DNA of 64,000 bases from JAACFF01 sp963807975 (GCA_963807975.1 CAWEDV010000001.1:620001-684000), one strand, 5' to 3'; positions 8,592-17,723 are shown, numbered from the stretch's first letter. The notes: generated by a model from the sequence alone, not told the origin. Made by a program: numbers and translations.

Positions 8592-10319
8592 CTATGAAAT
8601 ATCGATGGCGGGGAAATGGTCCTTGACATAGGCCTGTACGGCCGTGGCATCAGAAAGACCAAGCGCGGTCTGGGCCAGCTGTTGAGCCTGGGGCATGGAC
8701 AAGGTGCGGATGATCTGCTTCGCCGCTGGGATAGCCGGTGGGTTCATACTGAATTCGTCCAGACCAAGACCCAGTAGCACTGGAATAGCCAGCGGTTCAC
8801 CGGCCAGCTCGCCGCACAATCCGACCCACTTCCCTTGCGCATGGGCGGCCTCGATCACTCGACTGATAAGGCGCAAGACGGCTGGTTCAAAGGCGGAAGC
8901 GAGGGGCGCCACATGGCTGTTGGTACGATCCGCAGCCATGGTATATTGGGCCAGGTCATTGGTCCCGATAGAGAAGAAATCCACCTCTTTGGCCAACTGG
9001 TCAGCCATCATCGCCGTGGAAGGAATCTCGACCATGATGCCGATTTCCAACTCTTCAGCCACATCATACCCTTCGGCGCGAAGCTCCCTACAGCTTTCGT
9101 CGAGCAGAGCCCGCGCCTGGCGTACTTCGCCAACCCCGGAGACCATGGGAAACATCAGCTTCAAATTATTGCCTGCTCCGGCACGCAGGGCTGCCCGCAG
9201 TTGGGGGCGAAAGAGCTCCGGACGGGCCAGGCAAAGGCGAATGGCACGCACGCCCAAGAAAGGATTATCCTCCTCTGGCATTTCCAAATATGGTAGTTCC
9301 TTATCACCGCCCACATCCAAGGTGCGTAGAATAACAGGCTGCTGGCCAAACTCCTCGGCAATAGCGCGGTAGGCAAGGTACTGCTCTTCTTCATCAGGCA
9401 GATGATCGCGCTCCAGATAGAGAAACTCAGACCGAAGCAGTCCCACCCCTTCAGCACCTGCTGCCAGGGCATCAGCGGCATCACTGACGTTGCCGATATT
9501 GGCCACCACTTCCACGACTCGGCCATCTTTGGTAACGGCAGGTTCATGGGCGTGGGCCTGCGCTTTCGAGCGCGCGGTGGCAGATTTCGCCTGCCGTTCA
9601 CGGTAGGCAGACAAGGCTGCTGCGTCTGGGTTGACGCGCAGCGTGCCCACGGACCCATCCAAAATCAAGGGGGACCCATTGGCGATGTGCAGCACATCAT
9701 TTCCTGCACCGACCACGGCGGGAATACCCAGACCACGGGCCAAGATGGCCGTGTGCGAGGTGGCGCCGCCAACGGCCGTGCAGAAGCCAAGGACCAATGT
9801 TTTGTCCAGTGAAATGGTATCCGATGGCGTCAGATCATGGGCCAGGACAATGGAGGGGCTGGTCAAAGCTTCAGCCGGCGCCTCGTCGATGCCCAGCAAG
9901 ATACGCAGCACGCGTGTGGAAACATCACGCACATCCGCCGCACGCTCGCTGAGGTATTCATCCTCCAGCGATTCCAACATGGCGGCGATTTTTTCGGTTG
10001 TTTCTTGAACGGCCACCTCGGCATTAATGCCCTGCATTTTGATCGCCGATTCCACAGACGCATGCAGCTCCGGATCATCTAGCATCATCTTATGCGCTTC
10101 AAATATGGCGGCGTCATCACTGCTGTGATCGGCCAGCGCCGTTTCATGAATCTCGTCCAACTGGCCGCGAGCGACCGCTGCCGCGTTTTCAAAACGCAGC
10201 CATTCCGCCTCACGGTCAGCCACTTGCCAGCGCTCTATACGAAGTTCTTGCCGCTGAAATTGAAAAACAGGGCCAATGGCAACGCCACGCGAGGCAGGGA
10301 TGCCGTTTAGATTGAACAT
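8592..10319 (-). CDS. ptsI: Phosphoenolpyruvate-protein phosphotransferase (PTS enzyme I)
   Basis: A full-length 575-residue cytosolic enzyme I, which autophosphorylates from PEP and passes phosphate to HPr. The N-terminal HPr-binding/swivelling domain carries the active-site His in GGATSHTAILARGLG (near residue 188). The C-terminal PEP-binding barrel has LLRSEFLYL, the FLGVRAIRL segment, FFSIGTNDLAQY and the Cys in VGLCGELAG (near 502). HPr is encoded 109 bases upstream on the same strand. No EIIA, EIIB or EIIC gene is visible in the window, so the pair either serves permeases elsewhere or a regulatory/kinase branch such as DhaM. Confidence 0.96.
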   Translation of the reverse strand: MFNLNGIPASRGVAIGPVFQFQRQELRIERWQVADREAEWLRFENAAAVARGQLDEIHETALADHSSDDAAIFEAHKMMLDDPELHASVESAIKMQGINAEVAVQETTEKIAAMLESLEDEYLSERAADVRDVSTRVLRILLGIDEAPAEALTSPSIVLAHDLTPSDTISLDKTLVLGFCTAVGGATSHTAILARGLGIPAVVGAGNDVLHIANGSPLILDGSVGTLRVNPDAAALSAYRERQAKSATARSKAQAHAHEPAVTKDGRVVEVVANIGNVSDAADALAAGAEGVGLLRSEFLYLERDHLPDEEEQYLAYRAIAEEFGQQPVILRTLDVGGDKELPYLEMPEEDNPFLGVRAIRLCLARPELFRPQLRAALRAGAGNNLKLMFPMVSGVGEVRQARALLDESCRELRAEGYDVAEELEIGIMVEIPSTAMMADQLAKEVDFFSIGTNDLAQYTMAADRTNSHVAPLASAFEPAVLRLISRVIEAAHAQGKWVGLCGELAGEPLAIPVLLGLGLDEFSMNPPAIPAAKQIIRTLSMPQAQQLAQTALGLSDATAVQAYVKDHFPAIDIS

Positions 10320-10428
10320 GGGGGTTCTCCGTGTGGGCAGGCTACAGGTTTTTTACAGGTTACATGTTACAGCAGACGGTTGTCTTGTAACCGGTAACCT
10401 ATATCCCCTTTGCTTGCTTACCTGCTAC

Positions 10429-10692
10429 TTACTCGCCAAAATTATCGTCAATTAGCTGCTTCAACGCCGCCAGCGCTTCATCCGCATCCTCCCCTTGCGC
10501 TTCGATCTTAACCTCGGCCCCCTTATGAGCGCCCAGGGTAAGCACAGAAAGGATGGATTTGGCGTTGGCAGTGCGCTCGCCGCAGGTAACATTTATGTTA
10601 CTCTTAAATCCAGTTGCTTTCTTTACAAACATCGAAGCCGGCCGTGCATGCAGGCCAACTTCATGTTGAATGGTTACGCTAACTTCGGACAT
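10429..10692 (-). CDS. ptsH: Phosphocarrier protein HPr
   Basis: An 87-residue HPr. The phosphorylatable His is in GLHARPAS (near residue 15), and the second conserved site is in AKSILSVLTLGA, where Ser46 is the target of HPr kinase in Firmicutes-type regulation. AAGGAA precedes the ATG. It is followed by ptsI, and upstream is the E2 gene of the 2-oxoacid dehydrogenase operon. The 109-base gap to ptsI contains GTTACA-rich repeats of the type seen in other gaps of this window. Confidence 0.95.
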   Translation of the reverse strand: MSEVSVTIQHEVGLHARPASMFVKKATGFKSNINVTCGERTANAKSILSVLTLGAHKGAEVKIEAQGEDADEALAALKQLIDDNFGE

Positions 10693-10811
10693 AAATATTC
10701 CTTACTTCATATGTAACTTTTAACAGAATAACTGTTACAGGTTTCAGGTTACAGGTAAAAAGTCTCTTTCGCAATCTCTATCCCAATCGCAATCCCCAAT
10801 CCAGTCTGGCC

Positions 10812-10867
10812 GAGACAGCGCGGTAAAGCCGCGGGAGCGCGACCGCAAATTGTATCCGCGCTGTCTC
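10812..10867. repeat. Palindromic element downstream of E2 copy 1
   Basis: Arms GAGACAGCGCGG (10812-10823) and CCGCGCTGTCTC (10856-10867) form a perfect 12-base-pair stem. It is related to the elements at 8516-8580 and 34950-35005. Confidence 0.7.
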
Positions 10868-10886
10868 GCCCCTACTGGAATGGGTT

Positions 10887-12236
10887 CTACATTAACAACA
10901 GCACCGGTGCTTCGAGCGCTGCCTTTAGGTCGGCGATGAAGTGGGCGGCTACGGCGCCGTCGACGACGCGGTGGTCGCAGGTCAGGGTCGTGTTCATGAC
11001 CGGCCTGACGATGACATTGCCTGCTTCATCGGCCAAGACCTCGTTCTTGGTCGCGCCGACGGCCAATATCCCCGCTTCCGGTGGGTTGATGATGGCGTTG
11101 AACTGCTCCACGCCAAACGGGCCCAGGTTGGAAATGGTGAAGGTGCCGCCCCGTACTTCAGCAGGAACCAGCTGCCCATCTCGGGCTCTGAGGGAGAGGT
11201 CCTTTATCTCAGCCGCGAGCTGGGATACGCCTTTGCTGCCCACGTCGTGGATGACGGGTACGATGAGGCCGGTATCCAAGGCGACGGCCATGCCCATGTT
11301 GACCTGCGGGTACAAATGGATTTCCTCACCCTGGAAGGAGGCATTCAGCCAGGGATGGTTGCCCAGGACGGTGCCCACTATCTTGACGATGAGGGCCGTG
11401 GCCGAGATGCGCTGCCCGCCGCTCTTCTCCGCCTGGACATTGAGCTGCGCCCGCGCTTCGTTGAAGGCGGTCATGTCATTGCCCCAGGTGAAGCCGATAT
11501 GCGGCGCCTGCTGGTAGCTGGCGGTCAAGCGCTCGGCAATGGTGCGGCGCATGCCTTTGAGGGGCACGACCTCCACTTCCGCGCTTGGCGGCGCTGCGGC
11601 AGCCATCACGGGTGCCACGGCCTGTTGCGCGGCGCGCTGTGCGGCTGCTTCGACGTCGGCGGCTTGAATTCGGCCGTCCGGCCCGCTGCCGGCCACGGTT
11701 TTGAGGTTGACGCCGGCTGCGGCGGCGATTCGTTTGGCGGCGGGGGTGGCATACACTTTTCCTTCCCCATTGCCAAAGGGCAGCGGCTTGGCCAGGGCCT
11801 CTTGGATATCTTGTTTGGTTACTCGGCCCTGCAGCCCTGTGCCCTGCACCTGAGCCGGGTCCACGCCCTCCGCCTGGGCCATGTTGCGCGCCACGGGCGT
11901 CATCGGCACTTCCCAGTCGGTCTGGGTCACGTTAGGTAGGGCTGGTTTCTCTGCTGCTTCTGGGGCTGCCGGTTGGGCTGCGACCGGAACTGCTTCGCCC
12001 GGGTCCAAAATGTAGGCGATGACGGTGGCGATGGGCACGGTCTCACCCTCATGCACCAGAATGCCCTGCAGGATGCCTGTGGCCGGTGACTCCACTTCGA
12101 TGGCCACTTTGTCCGTCTCTATCTCCAGGATCGTCTCGCCCTGCTTGACTTCATCCCCTTCTTGTTTCACCCATGTGCCCACGGTGCCACTCTCCTGGTC
12201 CATGTCCACTTTGGGCATAATCACTTCTACAGCCAT
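10887..12236 (-). CDS. pdhC: 2-oxoacid dehydrogenase E2 (dihydrolipoamide acyltransferase), copy 1
   Basis: 449 residues. Domain order: lipoyl domain (1-75, lipoylated Lys in EIETDKVAIEV), Ala/Pro linker, two peripheral-subunit-binding domains (about 112-150, PVARNMAQAEGVDP; and about 165-205, PAAKRIAAAAGVN), then the acyltransferase core (220-449) with the catalytic DHRVVDGA near 425. It builds the core of a pyruvate dehydrogenase-type complex that moves an acyl group to CoA. Last gene of an E1a-E1b-E2 operon; no E3 gene is in the window. Acetoin dehydrogenase is an alternative, since AcoABC has the same subunit layout. Copy 2 (35025-36374) differs at about three residues. Confidence 0.93.
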   Translation of the reverse strand: MAVEVIMPKVDMDQESGTVGTWVKQEGDEVKQGETILEIETDKVAIEVESPATGILQGILVHEGETVPIATVIAYILDPGEAVPVAAQPAAPEAAEKPALPNVTQTDWEVPMTPVARNMAQAEGVDPAQVQGTGLQGRVTKQDIQEALAKPLPFGNGEGKVYATPAAKRIAAAAGVNLKTVAGSGPDGRIQAADVEAAAQRAAQQAVAPVMAAAAPPSAEVEVVPLKGMRRTIAERLTASYQQAPHIGFTWGNDMTAFNEARAQLNVQAEKSGGQRISATALIVKIVGTVLGNHPWLNASFQGEEIHLYPQVNMGMAVALDTGLIVPVIHDVGSKGVSQLAAEIKDLSLRARDGQLVPAEVRGGTFTISNLGPFGVEQFNAIINPPEAGILAVGATKNEVLADEAGNVIVRPVMNTTLTCDHRVVDGAVAAHFIADLKAALEAPVLLLM

Positions 12237-12237
12237 C

Positions 12238-13224
12238 TCACACCTTGCCCTGCACGATCTCGCGCGCTTTCTCCACGATGTTCTCTACCTGCGGTACGGT
12301 GTTGTATTCTAAGGTCCTGTTGTACGGTATGGGCATATCTTTGCCCGCCAAACGCACGATGGGCGCATCCAGATAGCCGAAGGCTCTGCTCTCGGCGATG
12401 ACGGCCGCCAGTTCACCGCCGAAGCCGCCCGTCTTCACCGCTTCATGCACGATGAGCACTTTGCCGGTCTTGATCACGCTGTCCACGATGGGTTTCTCAT
12501 CCAATGGTCGCAGGGTGCGCGGGTCGATGACTTCGATCTCTATCCCTTCTTCGGCCAACTGTTCGGCCGCTTCCAGTGATTTCTTGACCATGATCGAGGT
12601 GGCCACGATGGTCAAATCTTTCCCTTCGCGCTTGACCTCAGCCTGTCCCAAGGGAATGGTGTACGGTTCTTCGGGCACGGGTCCTTTGGTCTTGTAGAGC
12701 AGTTTGTGCTCGACGAAGACAACGGCGTTGTTGTCGCGGATAGATGATATCAATAAGCCTTTCACGTCATAGGGGCTGCTGGGCATGACGACTTTGAGGC
12801 CCGGGATATGTACAAACCAGTTTTCCAAGCTCTGCGAATGGTGTTCTGCGGCCCCGGTGCCGGAGCCTGCGGGGGTGCGCAGGACCATGGGCACGGTGGC
12901 GTTGCCGCCAAACATGAAGCGCAGTTTTGCGGCCTGGTTCACCAGCTGTTCCGAGGCCAGGGTCAGGAAGTCCATGAACATGATTTCGGCAATGGGCCGC
13001 ATGCCCACGAGCGCGGCCCCGGTGGCGGCGCCGGTCAGACCCAACTCGGTGATCGGAGTGTCCAGGATGCGCTGCGGTCCAAACTGTTCCAGCATGCCGA
13101 AGGTGGCCCCGAATGCTCCGCCGTAGGCGCCGATATCTTCTCCAATCAGGAATACTTTTTCATCCCGTTCCATCTCCTGCGTCATCGCTTCGCGAACGGC
13201 TTCCAGGTAGGTGATCTCTCTCAT
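12238..13224 (-). CDS. pdhB: 2-oxoacid dehydrogenase E1 component beta subunit, copy 1
   Basis: 328 residues, the usual length for the beta subunit of heterotetrameric E1. The transketolase-like pyrimidine-binding domain (1-180) shows MTQEMERDEKVFLIGEDIGAYGGAF, split here as EDIGAYGG near residue 30, and the C-terminal domain carries VIDPRTLRPLD near 235. With the alpha subunit it carries out the thiamin-dependent oxidative decarboxylation step. Its start overlaps the alpha gene's stop by four bases (ATGA), indicating coupled translation; the E2 gene follows after one base. The protein is identical, as far as I can see, to copy 2 at 36376-37362. Confidence 0.93.
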   Translation of the reverse strand: MREITYLEAVREAMTQEMERDEKVFLIGEDIGAYGGAFGATFGMLEQFGPQRILDTPITELGLTGAATGAALVGMRPIAEIMFMDFLTLASEQLVNQAAKLRFMFGGNATVPMVLRTPAGSGTGAAEHHSQSLENWFVHIPGLKVVMPSSPYDVKGLLISSIRDNNAVVFVEHKLLYKTKGPVPEEPYTIPLGQAEVKREGKDLTIVATSIMVKKSLEAAEQLAEEGIEIEVIDPRTLRPLDEKPIVDSVIKTGKVLIVHEAVKTGGFGGELAAVIAESRAFGYLDAPIVRLAGKDMPIPYNRTLEYNTVPQVENIVEKAREIVQGKV

Positions 13225-14195
13225 GGTGCGTATACCCCTTCTAATATGTCTTCTACGCGCGGTTCTGCGCTCGCTTCGGCGAACTGCCTTGCGGATTCGA
13301 TGGCCGCATACCCTTCTTTCTCAATCTGCTCTAGCTCTTCTTCGCTGAACAGACCTTCGGCAATAACCACTTTGCAGTAGCGTCGGATGGGATCTTTTTC
13401 CTGCCACTCTTCAATCTCTTCCTGGCTGCGGTAGCGGTTGCGGTCGCTCTTGCTGTGCCCGCGCCAGCGGTAGGTGTTGTTGACGATCAGCGAGGGGCCG
13501 TTGCCGGCTCGCGCGTGGTCGACGGCCGTCTGCACGGCGGCTTTGACTTCCAACAGGTTGTTGCCGTCGGTCGAGGCGCCCGGCATGCCGTAGTTCTCGG
13601 CGAAGCCTGCCAGCCGTTCGCTGGTGGTCCAGCTGCGGGCCGGGAAGCTCATGGCGTACTGGTTGTTCTCGCAGATGAAGACCACGGGCACCTGGAACAA
13701 GACGGCCAGAATCATGGATTCGTGGAAGGCGCCGGTCGAGGCCGCGCCGTCGCCGAAGAAGGAGAGCAGCACGCGGTTGTCGCCGCGCTGCTTCAAGCCA
13801 ATGCCTACGCCCACGGCCATGGGCAGGCCGCCGCCCACGACGCCGTTGGCGCCCAGGTTGCCGCCGGCCACGTCGGCGATGTGCATGGAGCCGCCCCGTC
13901 CGCGGCAGTAGCCCACTTCTTTGCCGTAGAACTCGGCCATCATCAGGTTCAGGTCGGCACCTTTGGCGATGCACAGGCCGTGCCCCCGGTGGTGGCCCAG
14001 GATGTAGTCATCTGGTTCCAGTGTGCTGATCGAGCCGATGGCGGACGCTTCCTGCCCGATGCTCAGGTGCATCGTGCCATGGATCTTGCCCAGCATATAG
14101 CTCTTCTCCGCCTGCTCCTCAAAGGCCCGCGTCTCATACATGAGCCGCAGCATTTCGGCCGCTTCGGTTTTGGTTACGGTTGTGGTTGACCTCAT
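13221..14195 (-). CDS. pdhA: 2-oxoacid dehydrogenase E1 component alpha subunit, copy 1
   Basis: 324 residues. The thiamin-diphosphate motif begins GDGAAS (near 148) and ends ENNQYA (near 178), the spacing expected of the family. The phosphorylation-loop region RWRGHSKSD is near 250. It may be pyruvate- or acetoin-specific; sequence alone does not settle this. First gene of the operon, preceded by a GGAGCA-type ribosome site and a GTTACA-repeat leader. The only residue difference I see from copy 2 is Ala/Val in VDHAR(A/V)GNGPS. Confidence 0.93.
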   Translation of the reverse strand: MRSTTTVTKTEAAEMLRLMYETRAFEEQAEKSYMLGKIHGTMHLSIGQEASAIGSISTLEPDDYILGHHRGHGLCIAKGADLNLMMAEFYGKEVGYCRGRGGSMHIADVAGGNLGANGVVGGGLPMAVGVGIGLKQRGDNRVLLSFFGDGAASTGAFHESMILAVLFQVPVVFICENNQYAMSFPARSWTTSERLAGFAENYGMPGASTDGNNLLEVKAAVQTAVDHARAGNGPSLIVNNTYRWRGHSKSDRNRYRSQEEIEEWQEKDPIRRYCKVVIAEGLFSEEELEQIEKEGYAAIESARQFAEASAEPRVEDILEGVYAP

Positions 14196-14265
14196 AGTTT
14201 GCTCCTTTGGGGGTTACAAGTACCAGGTTACATGGTTGAAATCTTTTATCACTTGCAACTTCTTT

Positions 14266-15270
14266 TCACTTACTCAATGCACCCTTTTCTTCCTTTTCCA
14301 AATTATCTATGGCCAACACCGCTTCCGCGGTGATACTGTCGGTTACCAACTGGTTGACATACCCGCCGCGCAGGGCGCCGAGAATTCCTCTTGCTTTTCC
14401 GCTGCCACCGGCAACGCCAAAACGTATGGGAATGGCCAGCAAATCGTCTGCGGCAATGCTAACCAGGCGATCGTGAAATAGTGTATTAGCCTGGTTTCCA
14501 TCTATGTCGTAGTGGTGACCGCTTACATCGCCAACGGCGCCCACGGCCCGAAGTTCCGCCAGTGTATCATGGGGCATATGTCCACCCTGGTACAGTGTCG
14601 AAAAATCTTCGTCAAGGATGGTACCTATTCCCAGCAGGGCGATATCGCTGTGGTTGCCGATGGCGATTGACTCGCGCACATTGGGGATGCTTAAGATGGA
14701 ACGCGCCGTATCTGCATTTTCTACAATAAAGGGGCTGTATAAATAGACACCTTCACCCCCAACCTTGCTGGCCATCATCTGCACAAGAGCCTGGGCATTG
14801 AAAGCGTGGCTGCTGGATCCGAGAACTCCCACCAACTGTACGATCTGCATGGGGATAGGGCTGGGCACCTCCAGTGCATCAATCGTAGCGCTGATCGTCT
14901 TGCCCCAAGCCACACCACAAATCATATTGGGACGCAGCATTTCGACCAGAAGCTGGGACGCTGTTCTGCCTAACCGCCGCAACAGCGTGTCGTAGTCTGG
15001 TTCCTTCTGGATGGAAATAACATGGGCAGCGAGCAAATCAAAACGTTCTTTCAGCGCTTCTTCTATCTCCGGCTCAACGCTCAAAGGCCGGTTGACTGAA
15101 ATCTCCACAATGCCCTTCTGGCGTGCTTCAGTCAACATTCGTGAAATCGCAGAGCGGGTCATCCCAATGGTTCGCGAAACTTCAGCCTGTGTCAGATCTT
15201 GCAGATAATACATCTCTGCCACATCCGCGAGAAGCTCGTCTCGATCATGGCCACGCCGGTATTTAGTCAT
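14266..15270 (-). CDS. SorC/DeoR-type sugar-binding transcriptional regulator
   Basis: About 334 residues. The N-terminal helix-turn-helix is in LADVAEMYYLQDLTQAEV followed by TIGMTRSAISRMLTEAR. The rest is the SorC effector domain, a sugar-phosphate isomerase-like fold with ICGVAWGKTISATIDAL and the C-terminal GGSGKARGILGALRGG. Two starts are possible: 15270 (AGGGGG eight bases upstream; chosen) or 15339, which adds 23 residues. It is divergent from BMC locus 1, whose promoter carries a TCACAATTGTGA palindrome. It is the only sugar regulator near the island, so it probably represses BMC1, BMC2 and ABC2 promoters until a phosphosugar binds. Confidence 0.88.
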   Translation of the reverse strand: MTKYRRGHDRDELLADVAEMYYLQDLTQAEVSRTIGMTRSAISRMLTEARQKGIVEISVNRPLSVEPEIEEALKERFDLLAAHVISIQKEPDYDTLLRRLGRTASQLLVEMLRPNMICGVAWGKTISATIDALEVPSPIPMQIVQLVGVLGSSSHAFNAQALVQMMASKVGGEGVYLYSPFIVENADTARSILSIPNVRESIAIGNHSDIALLGIGTILDEDFSTLYQGGHMPHDTLAELRAVGAVGDVSGHHYDIDGNQANTLFHDRLVSIAADDLLAIPIRFGVAGGSGKARGILGALRGGYVNQLVTDSITAEAVLAIDNLEKEEKGALSK

Positions 15271-15407
15271 GCTTCTTGCCCCCTGGTCAGGCGGCGGTTG
15301 ATGGGTTTTCTTCGTGATTGATTTAGTGCTGGAATCCATCTCAACTCACCCAAGAATCCGCTGCCGATGATGCTCGAAATCGGGACCCAAACTGGGAATT
15401 CTCACTG

Positions 15408-15472
15408 TTGACAAGCCATTTTATTTAGTGTACCATTATCACAATTGTGAAATATAAAGTTCACAATGTTGA
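15408..15472 (+). promoter_or_regulatory. BMC locus 1 promoter with paired SorC-type operator
   Basis: TTGACA (15408-15413), 17-base spacer, TACCAT (15431-15436), then the perfect palindrome TCACAATTGTGA (15439-15450) at the expected transcription start and a weaker second copy TCACAATGTTGA (15461-15472), 22 bases on. The same layout occurs upstream of BMC locus 2 (41880-41945) and ABC importer 2 (44463-44523). A leader of about 180 bases separates it from the first gene. Confidence 0.7.
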
Positions 15473-15629
15473 TACTTTAGCTTAGAAAGCACTGTAAGTC
15501 AAGTAGGTAATTGGAAGTCTGATCTACTAATTAAAGCCCGGTTTACTCGATGAAGATGCTAGAAGAGTTCGGCGTGCGGCTTGCAACCCATGAAGGTCTT
15601 TCAAGGAGACCTAAAACACAGTTCAATTA

Positions 15630-16721
15630 ATGAGAACTATACCCCTTCTTCAAATTGCACTTGATTACACCTCACTCCCCCAAGCGCTGGTTATGGCGTC
15701 TCTGGTGGCCCCAGAAGTAGACATTATTGAAATCGGAACACCCCTTTGCAAAGCGGCTGGTCTCGATGCGATCACATCGATGCGCGAAATCTGCCCCGAC
15801 AAGCTGATCTTGGCCGACTTCAAAACGCCAGACGTTGGCGGGCTGGAAGCGACGATGGCCTTTGATGCCGGGGCGGACATCATCACCGTTATTGGCGGCG
15901 CGGCAACAGCCACGATTGAACAGGCGCTGGCTGTGGCCCAGGAACGGGGCAAGATCATGATGATGGAGCTCACCGGCGTACGCGACATCATTGAGCGAGC
16001 CATCGAATGGCGTGGGCTGGGCGTTGACCGGCTCGTCTACCACCGTGAATGGGACGCCCAAGCGGCGGGGCGTGAATGGTCTGAAGATGATAAGGTGATC
16101 ATCCGCCAGCTCATCGACATGGGATATAGGGTTACGGTCACCGGCGGCTTGACCTTGGAGCTGCTGCCCTTCTTTGCCGATATTGACCCCGCAGTTCTGA
16201 TTTGCGGGCGCGGCATTCGCGAGCAGGCAGACCCACGTGGCGCGGCGCGCGCCATGCGGCGGGCGATCAACGAAATTTGGTCATCGCCAGCGCCGGGTGC
16301 TGCGACAACAGCAGCAGCAGGTCCCCGGCGGGCATCCGCTGCTGGAGATCGCGCGGCCAAGGCTATCCGATGGGGTGTGAGCGAAATGGGGCTGCATTTA
16401 ACGGTAGACGGCCGTGACTGTCCCGGCTGTGATGCCGCAGACCGCTTCTGCAAAGGAACGCGGACCGATGTCCTGCTTCCATCAGGCGTCAACAGCCAAC
16501 AGTTCATCCAGCAGCTTTCAGCGAGCATACCTGGTGAAAGCCGGGCTGTTGGAATGGACGGGGCAGGCTCCTTCTATATTGATGTGGGAGCACTGTCACA
16601 ATTAAACGACAACAATGTGCTGGCCCTGCTTTCAGCGACAAGCGTCGCTCTGCAGCAAGTCGGACAGCCTACAAATACCGCAGCGGCGATGAACGCCGCC
16701 CATAACATATTGTCAGAATAA
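15630..16721 (+). CDS. 3-keto-L-gulonate-6-P decarboxylase-like enzyme fused to a Cys-rich domain
   Basis: 363 residues. Residues 1-215 match the OMP-decarboxylase suprafamily branch of UlaD/SgbH (KGPDC) and HxlA (HPS): Asp12, Glu34, the metal/catalytic trio in DFKTPD (63, 65, 68), ELTG (near 113), VYHREWDAQAAG (near 135) and VTVTGGL (near 168). Overall it is closest to UlaD, but UlaD Arg139 aligns with Trp. Residues about 215-250 form an Ala/Pro linker, and 250-363 are an extra domain with DCPGCDAADRFC (CxxC-x6-C), absent from 216-residue UlaD. First gene of BMC operon 1, so likely a core enzyme. Product is L-xylulose 5-phosphate plus CO2 if KGPDC, or hexulose 6-phosphate from formaldehyde if HPS. 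AGGAG lies unusually far (about 22 bases) from the ATG. Confidence 0.85.
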   Translation: MRTIPLLQIALDYTSLPQALVMASLVAPEVDIIEIGTPLCKAAGLDAITSMREICPDKLILADFKTPDVGGLEATMAFDAGADIITVIGGAATATIEQALAVAQERGKIMMMELTGVRDIIERAIEWRGLGVDRLVYHREWDAQAAGREWSEDDKVIIRQLIDMGYRVTVTGGLTLELLPFFADIDPAVLICGRGIREQADPRGAARAMRRAINEIWSSPAPGAATTAAAGPRRASAAGDRAAKAIRWGVSEMGLHLTVDGRDCPGCDAADRFCKGTRTDVLLPSGVNSQQFIQQLSASIPGESRAVGMDGAGSFYIDVGALSQLNDNNVLALLSATSVALQQVGQPTNTAAAMNAAHNILSE

Positions 16722-16770
16722 TTAGTCACTGATCGAAACCGTGAAAAGGTTCGCAAAAAGGAGAGAAGCT

Positions 16771-17085
16771 GTGGATAACAATTTCCCAAATAATGCACTA
16801 GGTATGGTGGAAACCAGAGGATTGGTCGCTTCCATTGAAGCGGCGGATGCGATGGTGAAAACTGCCCATGTCCAGCTCTATGGCCAGGAAGAGGTAGGCG
16901 GCGGGTATATCACCGTTTACGTACGTGGAGAGATCGGCGCAGTGCGCGCCGCCGTGGATGCCGGGGCGGCAGCCGCCAAAGCCTCCGGCGAACTGGTCAC
17001 CGTACACGTCATCGCCCGCCCGCATGTCAATGTGGAAAGAATCCTCCCTGACAGCGTGAAGGTCGTCAAGCTGGCGGCTGACTAA
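16771..17085 (+). CDS. BMC-H hexameric microcompartment shell protein
   Basis: 104 residues, a single BMC domain (Pfam BMC, PduA/EutM type): LGMVETRGLVASIEAADAM at the start, then GGGYITVYVRGEIGAVRAAVDAG, and ARPHVNVERILP at the end. It forms the flat hexagonal facets of the shell. I place the start at GTG 16771 rather than the ATG at 16741: AGGAG lies seven bases upstream, and the paralogue at 39488-39802 begins at the equivalent residue. 12 bases separate it from the BMC-T gene. Confidence 0.96.
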   Translation: MDNNFPNNALGMVETRGLVASIEAADAMVKTAHVQLYGQEEVGGGYITVYVRGEIGAVRAAVDAGAAAAKASGELVTVHVIARPHVNVERILPDSVKVVKLAAD

Positions 17086-17097
17086 GAGGAAGATACG

Positions 17098-17718
17098 ATG
17101 CAACTAAGAACCTATGTGATGGTAGATTCCATGCAGCCCCAATATGCTGCTTTTACCGGCAAACGCACGCTGGGCATGATCCCTGTTGTTGGTGATGCGC
17201 AGATTTATATCGAGGTCTCGCCAGCGGCGGAAGTGTACCGGGTGATGGACATTGCTCTAAAAACGACGGACGTCAAGCCGGGCTATTTGAATATGGGCCG
17301 CGAGTATGGTTTCTTGGAAATTCATTCCAGCCACCAGGAAGCGGTGCAGTATACGGGCCAAAAGGCGTTAGAAACGATGGACCTGGTGGTGACGGACCGG
17401 CTCAAGCCCACCGTGCTCTCGGCCAATATGACCAGCGGTATCGACCCTTATCAGGCGCAGCTGATCAACGCGCGCAATGCAGGCGGGCTGGTCCTGGCCG
17501 CGCAGACTTTCTGCGTGATCGAGGTGCGGCCGGCGGCCTATATTGTCTTGGCCGCCAATGAAGCGGAGAAAGCAGCCCATATTACGCTCAATCATTATGT
17601 GTCATCAGGGGCAAACGGCCGTTTGATGATCTCCGGCAGCGAATCGGCGGTCAGCCAATCACGCGACGCGGCCATTGCCGCCATTGAGAGTCTAGAAGGG
17701 CGCGAGCCACGCAGGTAA
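17098..17718 (+). CDS. BMC-T tandem-domain (trimeric) microcompartment shell protein
   Basis: 206 residues comprising two BMC domains (about 20-100 and 115-200: GMIPVVGDAQIYIEV and LVLAAQTFCVIEVRPAA). It would form pseudohexameric trimers, which in other microcompartments carry the larger, sometimes gated, pores. Its paralogue at 38804-39424 has the same length and differs mainly in the inter-domain segment (METMDLVVTDRLKP here against an ESMNLDETDRLRP-like stretch), a region likely to face a surface or pore. Confidence 0.94.
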   Translation: MQLRTYVMVDSMQPQYAAFTGKRTLGMIPVVGDAQIYIEVSPAAEVYRVMDIALKTTDVKPGYLNMGREYGFLEIHSSHQEAVQYTGQKALETMDLVVTDRLKPTVLSANMTSGIDPYQAQLINARNAGGLVLAAQTFCVIEVRPAAYIVLAANEAEKAAHITLNHYVSSGANGRLMISGSESAVSQSRDAAIAAIESLEGREPRR

Positions 17719-17723
17719 ACAAG

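Larger units (their letters stand above)
10812..14236. repeat. Direct repeat copy 1: 3.4-kb E1a-E1b-E2 segment
   Basis: This segment is repeated at 34950-38374 in the same orientation, offset by 24138 bases. By eye I count fewer than 20 mismatches over about 3.3 kb (about 99.5% identity), and no indels since the offset is constant. Homology starts in the palindrome after the E2 stop and ends 40-odd bases before the E1-alpha start (GGTTACATGGTTG), so it covers one operon unit almost exactly. Confidence 0.95.

Noticed and set aside
10941..11939. Long antisense frames over the E1/E2 genes (also at 13455-14189, 35079-36077, 37593-38327)
   Set aside because: They mirror GC-rich coding sequence of well-supported genes, have Gly/Ala/His/Arg-rich low-quality protein and no conserved motifs.
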